Assembly: GCA_000711775.1 (NCBI GenBank)
Contig: ARYC01000475.1
Span: 82,461-146,460 of the forward strand
Origin: Oxytricha trifallax
Taxonomy: Eukaryota; Ciliophora; Spirotrichea; Sporadotrichida; Oxytrichidae
DNA: 64,000 nt
Direction: 5' to 3'
Shown here: positions 47,886 through 58,510 of the stretch, piece after piece
Layout: the number at the start of each line of letters is the position of its first letter
Position numbering within the stretch: the stretch's first letter is position 1
Position numbers and translations under genes: made by a program
Notes under the pieces: generated by a model
What the model saw: the letters and a program-made list of their open reading frames with translations, nothing else
Told to the model about the DNA's origin: nothing
Databases searched by the model: none

Positions 47886-48343
47886 ATTCCTGTGATACAG
47901 GAACTCTAACTCACTTTTTATTTGTTCTAAAATTTGTAAGGTTATAATTTTTATAAAGAGATAATTATTCAATAATACTAAGACAAAGAAATATATTAAA
48001 AGCAATTAGTAATTATAATTAATTTTATATAATTAAAAATTATGTAACTTTAATTTTTCCCTAAATCTTAATTTTTTAAAATTAAGTTATAATGAATGGA
48101 TTTGATTCTTAAATAAAGAAAGTATAGGATAAAGATTTATGTAGATTTTAAAATTAAAATTAACATCAATAATGATATCAATAATAGTATTTATAAAATA
48201 GATAATAATAGGAAATTTAAGAAATTAATATACTAAATAAAAATGTTATTAATCTTAATTGCCACTAAATACAAGAGGCATTAATCATATTTTAATTTAA
48301 ATTTAAAATTAACAATTGTATCAATTAATAATATATAATAAGT

Positions 48344-48365
48344 AGTCTAGTGGTCTAGTGGTCTG
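48344..48365. repeat. Tandem TAGTGGTC motif in TIR
   Basis: TCTAGTGGTCTAGTGGTCTG, with the mirror copy at about 51160-51182. It occupies the place where copy 1 has its own, different direct repeats, so these may be element-specific protein binding sites (iteron-like). Confidence 0.55.
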
Positions 48366-49489
48366 TCAGGGTCTTTAGTTGACCACTTGTGTAAATTTAT
48401 ATATTTAATAATTAAAAATTAATGTTTTACAGATGTGTAGACTGCTTATGGAGTCAAAATACCGGAGACAACCAAGCCTGATATTCAATTGACTGAGAGG
48501 CCACTATAGACTTATATCAGCGCGGATGACTCTGAATGTAAAGTAATAGATGTCTCACAACCGACTAATTCATATTACAAAGGCAGAATGAGGGCAGCTA
48601 TGAGCTCTGGAAGCAGTGCCATCGCGTAATGACTAGTCAAATTGCGGGCATTAGTCACATCGAAGTCTACACTGATCGTTCAAATTAGATGTACTACCTC
48701 CGCATTCGCTTTAAGGCATATTCAACCATAGCCAATAAGTCATATTTCACTGAAAAGAGGCGCAGGGGTGCAGGTATTATAGCAGAGTAGGAACTAACCG
48801 TCAAGCTTCTCGGACATCAGTCTTTCGATAATTTTGCATCAGAAGTGGATGGAATAAAGCTGATATACGGGACCCCTCAGCATTACGAGCAGTTCATCGG
48901 CAAGCAGAATGCTAAGTAGCAAAAGGAATTGTAAAAGCAAGAGTGCGGAGCCAGAGGTGTTATGGATGTGACAAATGACAATATGATTGAGAGGCTCTCA
49001 GGTTCGTCACAGTCAAAAGATGACTACATTAAAATGAAGTCTCATGATATACCTCTACTAGTGGCCATTTATAATTCATACAATTAAATGGGTGTTGACG
49101 TCACCAAGTCACAGTTGACGTCCGGAGGTCACAGGTGACGTCAAGAGGTCACATTATAATAAATATGAAATTTTTTGTTATAACTGTGTGAAGCACTATA
49201 TAAAAATTCTTCTAGTATCTTTTCTATTAAATCACTAGGGGTGCAACCTCAAGTTAACCAGTTCATAAAAGATAGAACCTCGAAAAAAATAATAGAAAGC
49301 GCTAAGGGGTTGCTAGCCCCCGTAGAGATTCGGTGGCAAAGTCCATTAAGAAATTTATAAAACTGTATAAGAAATTAAAGGTAATCGTTTATATTTGATC
49401 GTAAATAAATATTAGTAATTTTTATTTATCAGATATGAATATAGATTGGATATGTTCTCATAAACTTGAATGTTTATTATATTTTAAAG

Positions 49490-49745
49490 ATTTCTTCTCT
49501 ACAATGCTTCGTATAAAAAATCTTTTATTATGTCTGGTAAAGTGGTCATCATTTTCTTTACATGAGTTACCCAAAAATTTAGTTCTGCCCAAACTCCTTC
49601 AAATGTAATTGAGTGTATCATATCTCGTACAATGTTTCCATTAGAATTGTGAACATGTCTTTCATTATTCATGTCTAATTCTTTCCAATTTATTTCAACA
49701 TACGATAGCAAGTTGTTAGTATCCTTTCCTGTTTTATTCTATATC
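49490..49745 (-). pseudogene. ISXO2/Merlin-type transposase remnant
   Basis: Reverse strand reads NLLSYVEINWKELDMNNERH, VHNSNGNIVRDMIHSITFEG and VWAELNFWVTHVKKMMTTLP to DIIKDFLYEALQRRNL. The order V-H/N...T-x-E-G-x-W...L..FLxEALxRR resembles the C-terminal part of IS1595/ISXO2 DDE transposases (HTNxIEGxWxxxK...). Only this C-terminal part is recognisable; the first catalytic Asp is not found. Read as a remnant of the element's own transposase. Confidence 0.5.
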
Positions 49746-50149
49746 TTAAATATCTTGTTTTTCTAGAGTTATCATGTTCTGTTTTCTACTGTAAAATCTT
49801 CCATCTTTATGTCAATTAATCGATTATCTATACTACCCATTATTATCTATCAATTTTTTTTACAGGATGAGCAAGAAAAATTCGAAAAAGAGTGGGTACA
49901 CTAGATTTCATCCATTAAAAAAAAATTAATTATCATAAATTCTTTTTAGAATCATTGTCTCAGAACCTCTAGATGTGCTAATGTCCTATTGATCCCTATT
50001 TTTTATTATTTGCGAATTAGGGGTTTTATTCCTTGTGACCCCGGATAACCAGGGGTGCACCCCTAGGACACTAAAGGAAAAATTACAAACAGAATCTTTT
50101 ATAGTGCTTTGCACATCTATTACATATAAATTTCCATATTTATCATAGT

Positions 50150-50308
50150 GTGACCTCCTGACGTCATCTGTGACCTCCAGACGACACCTGTGACTGGAGG
50201 ACGTCACATGTGACTGGAGGACGTCACATGTGACTTCCTGACATCACCCTGTGACCTCCTGACGTCACTTGTGACCTCCGGATGTCATCTGTGACCTCCT
50301 GACGTCAA
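50150..50308. repeat. Sub-terminal tandem repeats of the Merlin-like element
   Basis: About eight units of a roughly 20-bp motif, GTGACCTCCTGACGTCA with variants and occasional inversions (GTGACTGGAGGACGTCA). Three inverted units lie at 49094-49155. TGACGTCA is a palindrome and a CRE-like site. They probably bind the transposase. Confidence 0.75.
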
Positions 50309-51344
50309 TACCTCAATTAAATCAACTTTGCCGATCAAGTAATATAGAAATTGGGAGTCGCCATTGGGAAAAGGTTCCAATAAAAACATCACTCCAGGAT
50401 TTTATCGCAGAAATAAGAAATAATGGCGATGACACGAGTAACCCTTAAGAAGCCGATCTGAAAAAAATGGGTTATCTCCACATTCTTGATGCCCTTTACG
50501 AGCTCCTAATCAATCGCAAGAACAGAATGATTCACAACTTGTGGATATACGGCCCTACCAATACTGGATAGACAAAAATCACCCACATTCTGGAGGAGAT
50601 ATTCGTGTGTGAATAATACGCGCAGTCTAATTCCCATTTTCACGTCCATAAAAAGCAAGTCAAGGCGGGCGAGCCCCAGATTCTAATCGCAACCAAGATT
50701 AATCTTACAAAAGCATTTAGATCATCTCGGATAACAGGGATGAAACGGTTGATGGAGAGTGAAGGGATGGCTATTGAGTAGAAGTACGGCGGCGTGGAAT
50801 ACAAGTACAATTGCTGCTTCACTGTAATCACTTCGAATACTCTGCCCTTTAATAGAACGATCCCGAAGACGCCAATGCCTTTAAGGCTCGGTTTCTACTC
50901 TATCAATCAGAAATTTCGATATAGAGTGAGGAGGAGGCATTCGCCTTGACTTCGGCGATGGTTGCACGCTTCCGCAAAGCAATATTCCTACCCAATAAAA
51001 AAGTGAAGAATGTGACTAAATGACAGCATCATTCCGTGGTCTGAGAGAGTGTCAGTGAAAAATCTAGTGTTCCAGAGCAGTAATAAGTGCAGTTTACGCA
51101 TCTGTAAAACATTAATTTATAATTATTAAATATAAGTTTACAAAAGTTGTCTGCCAAAGACCCTGCCAGACCACTAGACCACTAAACTACTAATTATATA
51201 CTATTAATTGATAAAATTGTTAATTTTAAATTTAAATCAAAATATGATTAATGGCTCTTGTATTTAGTGGCAGATAAGATTAATTACATTTTTATTTAGT
51301 ATATTTATTTCTTAAATTTCCTATTTTTATCTATTTTATCTTTA

Positions 51345-52980
51345 ATAATACTAATAATAAAATTAATACTATTTTTAAAAAAAAACAAATTCCTTTAGTT
51401 TAAAATTTGGGGTTGTTTCATTGATTTTAAATATAATAATAATTTTATTTAATCCTAGAATTATTGTTGTTTATTTTTAATATTAATAATATACAAAAAA
51501 ATCACAAAATTGCAAATTTTTTAATTAAAATAAACTGCCATAATAATGATGTTATAATTATTAATAGAAATAATTTTAAATTATGCCTATAAACTTAAAG
51601 CATATTTACATGTTCTGCTTGAATATATATATATGCTTGTAATTATAAATGATTTTAATATATATATTATTTTAGAATTTCTTTAATTATTCTAATTAAG
51701 CGAAGCAGATTTTTAAATATATTGGTAAAGTATTTATGCATAGTTGTTGAGTTATAAGTGTGAGTTTTTTAGAAGTATTTTCCTTTATTTATTTTATTTA
51801 AATCAAAGACATTTGCAAACATGATAAAATTCCCATAAACTGCTTATCATCATGCTTAACTATAGATATACTAAAATTTTATAATCATGAAGTTAGTGAA
51901 AATATATATTTTTCAATAAAAAATGAGTGTATACAGTGTGATCTACTTAGAACTGTTGTTATTTGTAGAAACATCTCAAGCCCATTTTATTTTAATGCAA
52001 TCAAATTATAATATGTTTTAACTTATCTTAATTTCAATAATTATTTTCGAAAAATTCATATACAATGTTAGAATTCAAAATTTATTTTATCAATTCCGAG
52101 GATTTAATTTCTATCTAATTAAGTAGTCTAAATTTTCACTGATACTTTTGCACAATTTATTTACTTTTTTGTTTTAATTTTATCTGTCTGAAATATTTAA
52201 TATTTACAATTATCAATTAATGCTCTAGGTATCAGAGGTTTGAAATTCGGTTATATCATTTTAATCCCTAGAGTCGCGATTCTTTTATAGTGTTTTTTTT
52301 TTTCTTGCGGGACTCTCAAAACTTAGTGAAAAATCACTTTTATTTAAAAATTTATTACTTTAGAGGATTATTTTTTCACATCAAATAAAAATAATTTTAT
52401 AACATATTTATCCACATTTTACTTAAAAAAATTAAGTATTCCATTTATTAATGATTATAATCTAGGATTAAATCTCTCTGTAAAAAATAAAGTATCATAA
52501 TTTATTAAACCTTTAAAAAACATACAACTTAAAGTATTTAACTTTCCTTTATAACTCTCAATCTTAATTTTATAAATTTACTAATTTGAAATTTTAGTTC
52601 TTAAATATTTAGATGATTGAATTTTGCATTTTTTCCCTTATTTATATTTGACCTTAAAATGAACTTTTTGTCATTTTAAACCTTCATTTTTATAAATCTT
52701 ATTTAATATGGATTTAAATTTGCTATTAGAATATTTCAAATTCAAATTTATAATTTTATTAACTAATTAAAAAACTAAGAATTAAAATAAGAAATTAATA
52801 AAAGATTGATTAACTACTGTATTTAATTAAATATAAATCCCAAAACACCAATTCAAATATTCTCTATAAATTGTAAGTTGGTATAATCATGATTTATAAT
52901 TTGAAAAATATAGTGAATTAATAATTTAATTTAATTTGATTTGATCAGAATACTTATTATAATTAACAAAAATGGAAATA
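51345..52980. other. AT-rich region without genes
   Basis: No supportable coding or repeat apart from low-complexity A/T; a slightly richer patch at 52240-52320 has no reading. Confidence 0.4.
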
Positions 52981-52994
52981 TCTAAAAAAACATA

Positions 52995-53760
52995 TTGTCT
53001 TCTTCATCATCGTCATCGTCCTCATTTTCATGCATTTTTACAGTTTCTCTTTCCCCTCTCTGTGTGTCCCTGCGAAGCACCGACCTTGTGGCACCAGAAG
53101 TCTTACCAGGTAGGACCACTATAAAAAAAAATTTAAGATATACTTTTTGTAACTTACATTTTATGTGAGTGCTGTTGGTCCACCTGCTTCTGATCTATAC
53201 GAATACTTTTTAATATATTAAGTTTTTGATTAAAATTATTAATTTCCTATTATAAATCATAAATGATGATATAATATCGAAAAATATTGAAATTCCAAAC
53301 TTCACTATTTAACTTATATGGTCTTCAAAGTGCAGTTTACAATGACCAGTAATGTGGGAAAAAAGTTCGAATTTATTTAGGCCCCCCCATATTTTACCTT
53401 TTGGATAGAGCACTGTGCTTAGACAAAGTATAGGTGTCCTTACCCTACTTTTGACATCAGTGAACTGAGTTGCGTCATTTGCAAGGTTCATGGGCCGCTA
53501 GTTTTGAAACTCACTATTTTCCTTAATTTATATTAAAAATAAATTGTTATTCCTATTAAATTTAAAATTTAACTGATATGCTGGAACTCAAAGGAACAAG
53601 GCCTCGTTCTTTTACAGTTGCTATAGCTCTCATTTCGTGTAAAAACGTATACTTAAAGTCCCTCTTGCCTGATATCATTATTTACAATCAGTGCATTAAA
53701 ATCCCAATTTTAATCGTGAAAGAATTTGAGGTTTTGAAGGGATATAAGCATTTATCGTTA
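52995..53760 (-). CDS. Unknown host gene with short intron
   Basis: Reverse strand, in order: MISGKRDFKYTFLHEMRAIA then TVKERGLVPLSSS (about 53680-53580); NLANDATQFTDVKSRVRTPI and LCLSTVLYPKG (53491-53390); ITGHCKLHFEDHIS; SYRSEAGGPTALTQN (about 53205-53162). A 39-bp GTAAGT...TATAG intron (about 53160-53121) follows, then VVLPGKTSGATRSVLRRDTQ and KMHENEDDDDDEEDN, an acidic end. The clear intron and composition mark a real gene. Family unknown. Confidence 0.45.
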
Positions 53761-54324
53761 AACTTATTTTAATTAAGCTAAATTTAGTTTCATTTAAAAA
53801 AAAATTATTAATTTTTAATTTAAAGCTACTACAATTCAAATACAATGAATTTAAAATATATTGATATTTTAGTATAGCATATTTTCAATTCTTATATTAA
53901 TTACCAAAGCAAATCATATTTATTACTCTCATTTTTTTATCTTAATATATTTTATTTTATAATCATATTTTTTAACTTGATAAAATAGATTTTTAATTTA
54001 TTGATATTTTTGAAGTAAATTTATATATAAAATGAAAAAATAAAAAAATCAATATATTTATTTGAAATAATCAATTTAAAGCATTTTAATATCAATTCAT
54101 ATGCAAAGTTTATATATTTATTAATAATAATTTAAAAATAATTCTCTTAGTATTTGAAGAATGCAAACAAATTGATCAAGTCAATTTCAATTTTCATTTA
54201 ATAACTTTCACAAATTTTCCAGATAAAAGGCTATTCATAACTTAATATAAATATTTTATTTAAATTAATTGAATTTTTATATAAAATTAAAACAAATTTA
54301 TAGTATATTATATATAGCTGCTTA

Positions 54325-54600
54325 AGTGTTCCGAACGAGATCCTCCCCAGGGGATACCAGACCCTCTACCATTCACTCCATAATTATATTATGAATATCC
54401 CATTTTATTTGAAAAATCACATTGCCAAGGCTTAAATCGACTTCCTTCTTGATAAATCGTCATCATATAGTGATAATTATATATAAAATTTTATATTGAT
54501 ATTTTTTCCTAAAGAGCTAATACTTACATTTATATATAACTTTTAATATTTTCAACGTCCGTCATCACTTTCAGTAGATTTACCTCCGTAGGAAAATAAT
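54325..54600 (-). CDS. Host coding island
   Basis: Reverse strand YQEGSRFKPWQCDFSNKMGY then YNYGVNGRGSGIPWGGSRSE, Gly/Ser/aromatic-rich with raised G+C, and upstream YFPTEVNLLKVMTDVENIK. Probably one or two MDSs of a gene on this strand. No family recognised. Confidence 0.35.
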
Positions 54601-55309
54601 AAATATATAAGTAGCTATTTTTTAAAAAAATATAATCATCTCTATTCATTCTATCTAAACGAATATATTGCTATATAACATTTAAATATTCTCATAGCAT
54701 ATATTCATCTATTACAATACATATTAAAAAGAAGATTATTCTTATATAACTTTCTAAGATTTTCCTCAGCTTCATGCTATTATTACTTTATACATTTATT
54801 TAAAAATATGCTGAATAAATGAATTAAAAATTTATATACATTAAAGCAACATATTATTATTTGATTCTTTTTTATTAGATTACAAAGAGTTAAATATTTT
54901 TAATTAAATTGTTTGATTAAATTATAATTAATTTTTTATATTCAAAACATAATATTTATTTAAACATTTTAATTAATTATTAATAAAATACATAAAAAAT
55001 AGGTAAATTGAAATATATTGAAAAATTAGAAAATTTCATTATGGTTTTAACTGTCACGTTTTCATCATTTTATTATTTAAGATATAATTAGTAGTTTGAT
55101 AAATATGAATCTCTGAGCAGTTATTTAAACTTAAAAATATTTATTTTAACTTGTATTAATGCATTTATAGTCAGTGTATTTTAAAGTCTTATTAAAATCA
55201 GTTTAAATAAATCTCTTATCGTTCAATATTTTTACTCAAAATAATATAAATTCATTAATTATGCTGATAATTCATTATTACGTTTTATTTATTTGTAAAT
55301 GCAAGTTTC

Positions 55310-55774
55310 AAACTAAGAGACCTCTAGCATGAGAGAGTTTATTCTTTAATTTATCGTAGTCTCGGCCAACTTTCTTATAACAGCATTGTAATTATCGCAG
55401 TTTTATAATAGGTCTACTTAAGCCACTTTGACTTTTCAGTGATCAGCATATCTCAGTTGCAATTCATCTAGTTTATCACTGTTGCATCAGAGTGTACACA
55501 TCAAAGTAGAACGCGCTATCCTTTAATTAACAATCAACTTGCCAACTCTGGGATTATTATCATCACCCTCCACAGTGAATGGCTTCACTTCAGCGTATCC
55601 TTCAGTCATGGTGTAGTCAATTCTCTTCCCCTTGTCTGCATAGGTTTAGTTCTTCCCTGATCTCCTTGCGTTCGTGATTTTGCCGAATGGTTTGGCGAAT
55701 TGAGTTTTGAGCATTTAAGCTTTAGTGTGAGGTTTCAATTGCTTTTCTTTTTAATTATGTTAAAGTGATTTCAT
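55310..55774 (-). CDS. Unknown host gene, N-terminal segment
   Basis: ATG at 55774 (reverse) reads MKSLQHNQKEKQLKPHTKAQ, then MLKTQFAKPFGKITNARRSG, KRIDYTMTEGYAEVKPFTVE and DDNNPRVGKLIVNQRIARST to a TGA at about 55491. A neighbouring frame gives SAFYFDVYTLMQQ over the same region, so a base shift may continue the protein. A Lys/Leu-rich stretch (KVGRDYDKLKNKLSH) follows. Basic N-terminus, no domain recognised. Confidence 0.45.
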
Positions 55775-56092
55775 TTTAATTCTTTGTATTATTAAAGTAT
55801 TAAATTTAATTTAGAACATAATAAAACATGACAGTTAAAACCTCAATGAAATTTTCTAATTTTTCAATATATTTCAATTTACCTATTTTTTTTATGTATT
55901 TTATTAATATTATCTTTTAGGAAATCAATATGAAATGAATAATTATAATATTTATCAACAATGGAATAATACAATTTTAAATTAATAATTTCAAAATTGA
56001 CTATCTTATGGTTAAAGTAATATCATGTGAAATATAATTTTTTATCATGATTATTTTATTAGAATAAAACAATGCTTAATGCAAAAATAAAT

Positions 56093-56165
56093 TTGGGGGA
56101 AGTTTTCTGCCCTGCGAGGGTAGTTACCTGATCCCTTCTGAAGTTTCCTATCCCATAAAAATAAT
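56093..56165. repeat. Related end of G-run element
   Basis: GGGGGAAGTTTTCTGCCC followed by GAAGTTTCCTATCCCATA, the same two-unit arrangement as at 9201-9262. No matching opposite end found nearby. Confidence 0.35.
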
Positions 56166-56399
56166 TATTTAAATTGCTCAAATTCTTTATCATACTATAT
56201 TTTAATTGATTAATAATTTAACATGAAATTAGATTTGTAACAAAGAATTAAAATCAAAGTTAATTAATTATTGATAACTTCAATTATATTTTTTGGAAAA
56301 TGTCTCCAAGCCCTAACAATATTATGCTAACATGATAGTGCAATAAAAATGAGACGGTGGTTGTTATTACTATAATATATTGACCTCATCGACCAAGCG

Positions 56400-56640
56400 A
56401 GAAGAACTCATAATTCTATTTATGGGAGTTAACTAAAAATCAAAGTGTATAGCTTCGTGGATGATTCAAGAGTTTTGCCAATAATAAAGTCCAGCTTAAA
56501 TTGCGGGATCTACTTCAGAATTTATGTATTTTTGAATTTAAGTCATTTTAAACTTTGCAACTGCCAGGATTCTAATATTTAATTTATTTAATATTAATAC
56601 TTTTTCCCAAGTCGAATGTATTTAGAAAACAATGTAAAAA
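56400..56640. repeat. Degenerate FB-1 half element (copy 3)
   Basis: Contains TTTGCCAATAATAAAGTCCAGC, AACTGCC and TTTTTCCCAAGTCGAATGTA in the order of the right arm of FB-1 copies 1 and 2. The left arm is lost or unrecognisable. Confidence 0.45.
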
Positions 56641-56879
56641 ATTTTTAAAAAAATTATATCAAAACCCCATGATTCTTTTAAGAATGAAAATAAGGCTTTA
56701 AATAAGCAGAGCAAGTTAATTTCTAAAATAGAAATAATTAGAATTATATATTGATTAAAGATTATCATCTGATCAGAAATTAAAATTGATTCCAGAAATA
56801 TTAAAAAAATTAGTAGGATCATTAAACTTTAAAACGAAAACCATCTCTATCAATTAAAATTAATTTTAGGCCATCTCTA

Positions 56880-57110
56880 AATATTTTATCCAACAAGAGA
56901 GGAAGCTGAACTCAAGCTAGGTGACTCATCAAATGCAGGGAAATCTTAGGACTCAGACCAACTCAAATAGTGAATAGCTGGCAGATTGAACCCCGCTGAT
57001 AGGCCCTTTATGCGTTGAGCCCAACAATCCCCTACATGCCCACAGCAGGCATTAGTATAGTAGAAAGCTCTATTAGAAAGTCCTAAGTGAGATTGGTACC
57101 TCACCTAGCA
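56880..57110 (+). CDS. Short coding island
   Basis: YPTREEAELKLGDSSNAGKS QDSDQL then a shift to LRPTQIVNSWQIEPR and a Ser/Pro-rich stretch. Raised G+C. It also overlaps a long open frame on the other strand, so direction is uncertain. Confidence 0.25.
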
Positions 57111-57213
57111 ATTAACTTTCTAATTTAATTATATTGTTGGAAAGTAAAATATTTTAAGAAATATTATTTAATGTAAATTCAACTTTTGGATTTATTATTT
57201 TTATGAGGTTTAC

Positions 57214-57835
57214 TTAGAATGCTTTTATATGATAAATGCTTGGATAAATCAATCTGAATAAGTCATATTGCTTAATTAAACTCAGTTGCTTTTGCCACAT
57301 GTGAGTATAGTTTTTAGTTGGATAGCTATAGTCTAATGAGCCCATATTCTTGCCATACATAGATCCACTGCAAGGTGCTTGTCTTGTATTGTGCATTTGA
57401 TCAATTTTAAATACGTTTATTGTCATCTACAGCCAAATAAATATTAATTTCTTATGAATTTGTTCAAAAAGTTTGATATATTATAAAATGAGGAATAATT
57501 CAATGAAATGTAAACTCTCTAGGAAATTAGCTTTTATTTATTCTACATGTGCATGAGTATTGAAGCAAGCATTTTAAACTGCTTCAGCGGGCATGACTTC
57601 TCCATTTGTTTGAACTTTAATTTCGACTTTATGTTCAAGTGGATTAGGCATTTATTTAAAAAAAGGGGAAATGATTATTTAAAAATCAATTGTATTATTT
57701 ACACTAGTATTGAAAGTATTTTTCAAAGCCATATTTTAGCAAAGCTAGTTTGTTCTTCCCGTATCCTGCAAATCTTGAACCATCACCAAAATACCCAAAT
57801 CTTACTCATTTGTAATAGATGTCTTAACTGATTTG
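57214..57835 (-). CDS. RPB11/AC19-like RNA polymerase subunit candidate
   Basis: Reverse strand starts with LRHLLQMSKIWVFW (about 57830), like the NALRxxLMKNxxVxFxGY segment of RPB11/AC19. After an interval that may be an IES or intron, MPNPLEHKVEIKVQTNGEVM then PAEAVQNACFNTHAHVEQIK matches the PHPxExKIxxRIQT-xG-xAxEAL core of the dimerisation domain. The same frame stays open from 57651 through 57214 (MTINVFKIDQMHNTRQAPCS, NYTHMWQKQLSLIKQYDLFR) and further, longer than the normal 110-140 aa subunit. AC19 pairs with AC40 in Pol I and III. Assignment is by motif only. Confidence 0.45.
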
Positions 57836-58124
57836 TATTATAAAAATATAAAAATGTTGGAAAGGCTTTTATAACTTACAAATTTTGATGAAAAACCAGC
57901 TGTCTAATGTCTACCATTAATTTAATTCAAATTCTTATCTATTATTATTATTATCAACTTCGTAAATTTTCAGTGTTATTTATAATAATTCTGTACCCTG
58001 AAAATCTCACTCTAGTATCTTTCAAAAATTATCTAGATACCATATTGATTTATAATAAAGAGAGGTAATCAAAGAGAACTAAAATTTAATATTTTTTTGG
58101 GTAAAATCTTACACTCTCATGGTT

Positions 58125-58262
58125 TTCCTTAAGTAAGGTCTACTTCCTTAATAGAGATTTTATCGAAATTCCTGATTTTGCTATCCATTTCATACTTTAT
58201 TCTATAATTTTCATAAAGTCTTTTAAAATAATTACTTTTCATCCAAAATCCCCTGATAAATT
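58125..58262 (-). CDS. Short coding segment
   Basis: Reverse strand NYFKRLYENYRIKYEMDSKI then RNFDKISIKEVDLTQGKP, ending at TGA. Charged; perhaps the C-terminal MDS of a gene. No family. Confidence 0.3.
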
Positions 58263-58510
58263 CTTATAAATTATTAAAATTATTTTATTTAATTAGTTAC
58301 ATTTAATAGTAAATTCTAAGTACAAAAATAGTTATTAATTTAAAATACTTTTTATTTTAAAAATATTTAATTATAAAAATTATAATTATAATATTCATTA
58401 TTTTTTGCCTAACATTGATTCAACATATTTACTGAATATATTTTATCACAGTATTATTTATAAAGAATATTAATTTATTTAAAAGAAATAATCATTTATA
58501 TAAAATAAGA

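Larger units (their letters stand above)
49090..50313 (-). mobile_element. Merlin/IS1595-like DNA transposon in helicase gene
   Basis: Ends GGTGTTGACGTCA and TGACGTCAATACC, flanked by CAATTAAAT on both sides (49081-49089 and 50314-50322), a 9-bp target duplication. Sub-terminal GTGACCTCCTGACGTCA-type repeats fill both ends, with three units left and about eight right. The inverted homology continues about 190 bp inward (AAGCACTATA, AGGGGTGCA). TIR starting GG, 8-9 bp duplication and an ISXO2-like transposase remnant fit the Merlin superfamily. Confidence 0.65.
48435..51023 (+). pseudogene. Rep-like SF3 helicase, decayed copy 2
   Basis: N-terminal blocks are VKIPETTKPDIQLTERPLQT (frame ends at TGA 48630) and, one base over from 48629, AGISHIEVYTDRSNQMYYLR then SYFTEKRRRGAGIIAEQELT. 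A Merlin-like element interrupts at 49090-50313. The C-terminal block reads GYLHILDALYELLINRKNRM, Walker A IYGPTNTGQTK, the Walker B position ILIATKI, and motif C FTVITSNTLPF. A shift near 50858 then gives DPEDANAFKARFLLYQSEIS and FRKAIFLPNKKVKNVTK to TGA 51021. Walker A Lys is replaced by a Gln codon (TAG) and the Walker B acids are lost, so it is catalytically dead. Aligns by eye with the intact protein at 37920-39245. Confidence 0.7.
48194..51339 (+). mobile_element. TIR element encoding SF3 helicase (copy 2, decayed)
   Basis: TIRs of about 238 bp (48194-48432 and 51102-51339). Outer sequence AAAATAGATAATAATAGGAA plus TTTAAGAAA, then TTAATCTTAATTGCCACTAA, nearly the same as helicase element 1. 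Inner ends are TTTTACAG/CTGTAAAA. TIRs contain the tandem TAGTGGTC motif (48344-48365) in place of the TTGTACC repeats of copy 1. It encodes a diverged helicase gene, split by a Merlin-like insertion. Confidence 0.7.
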
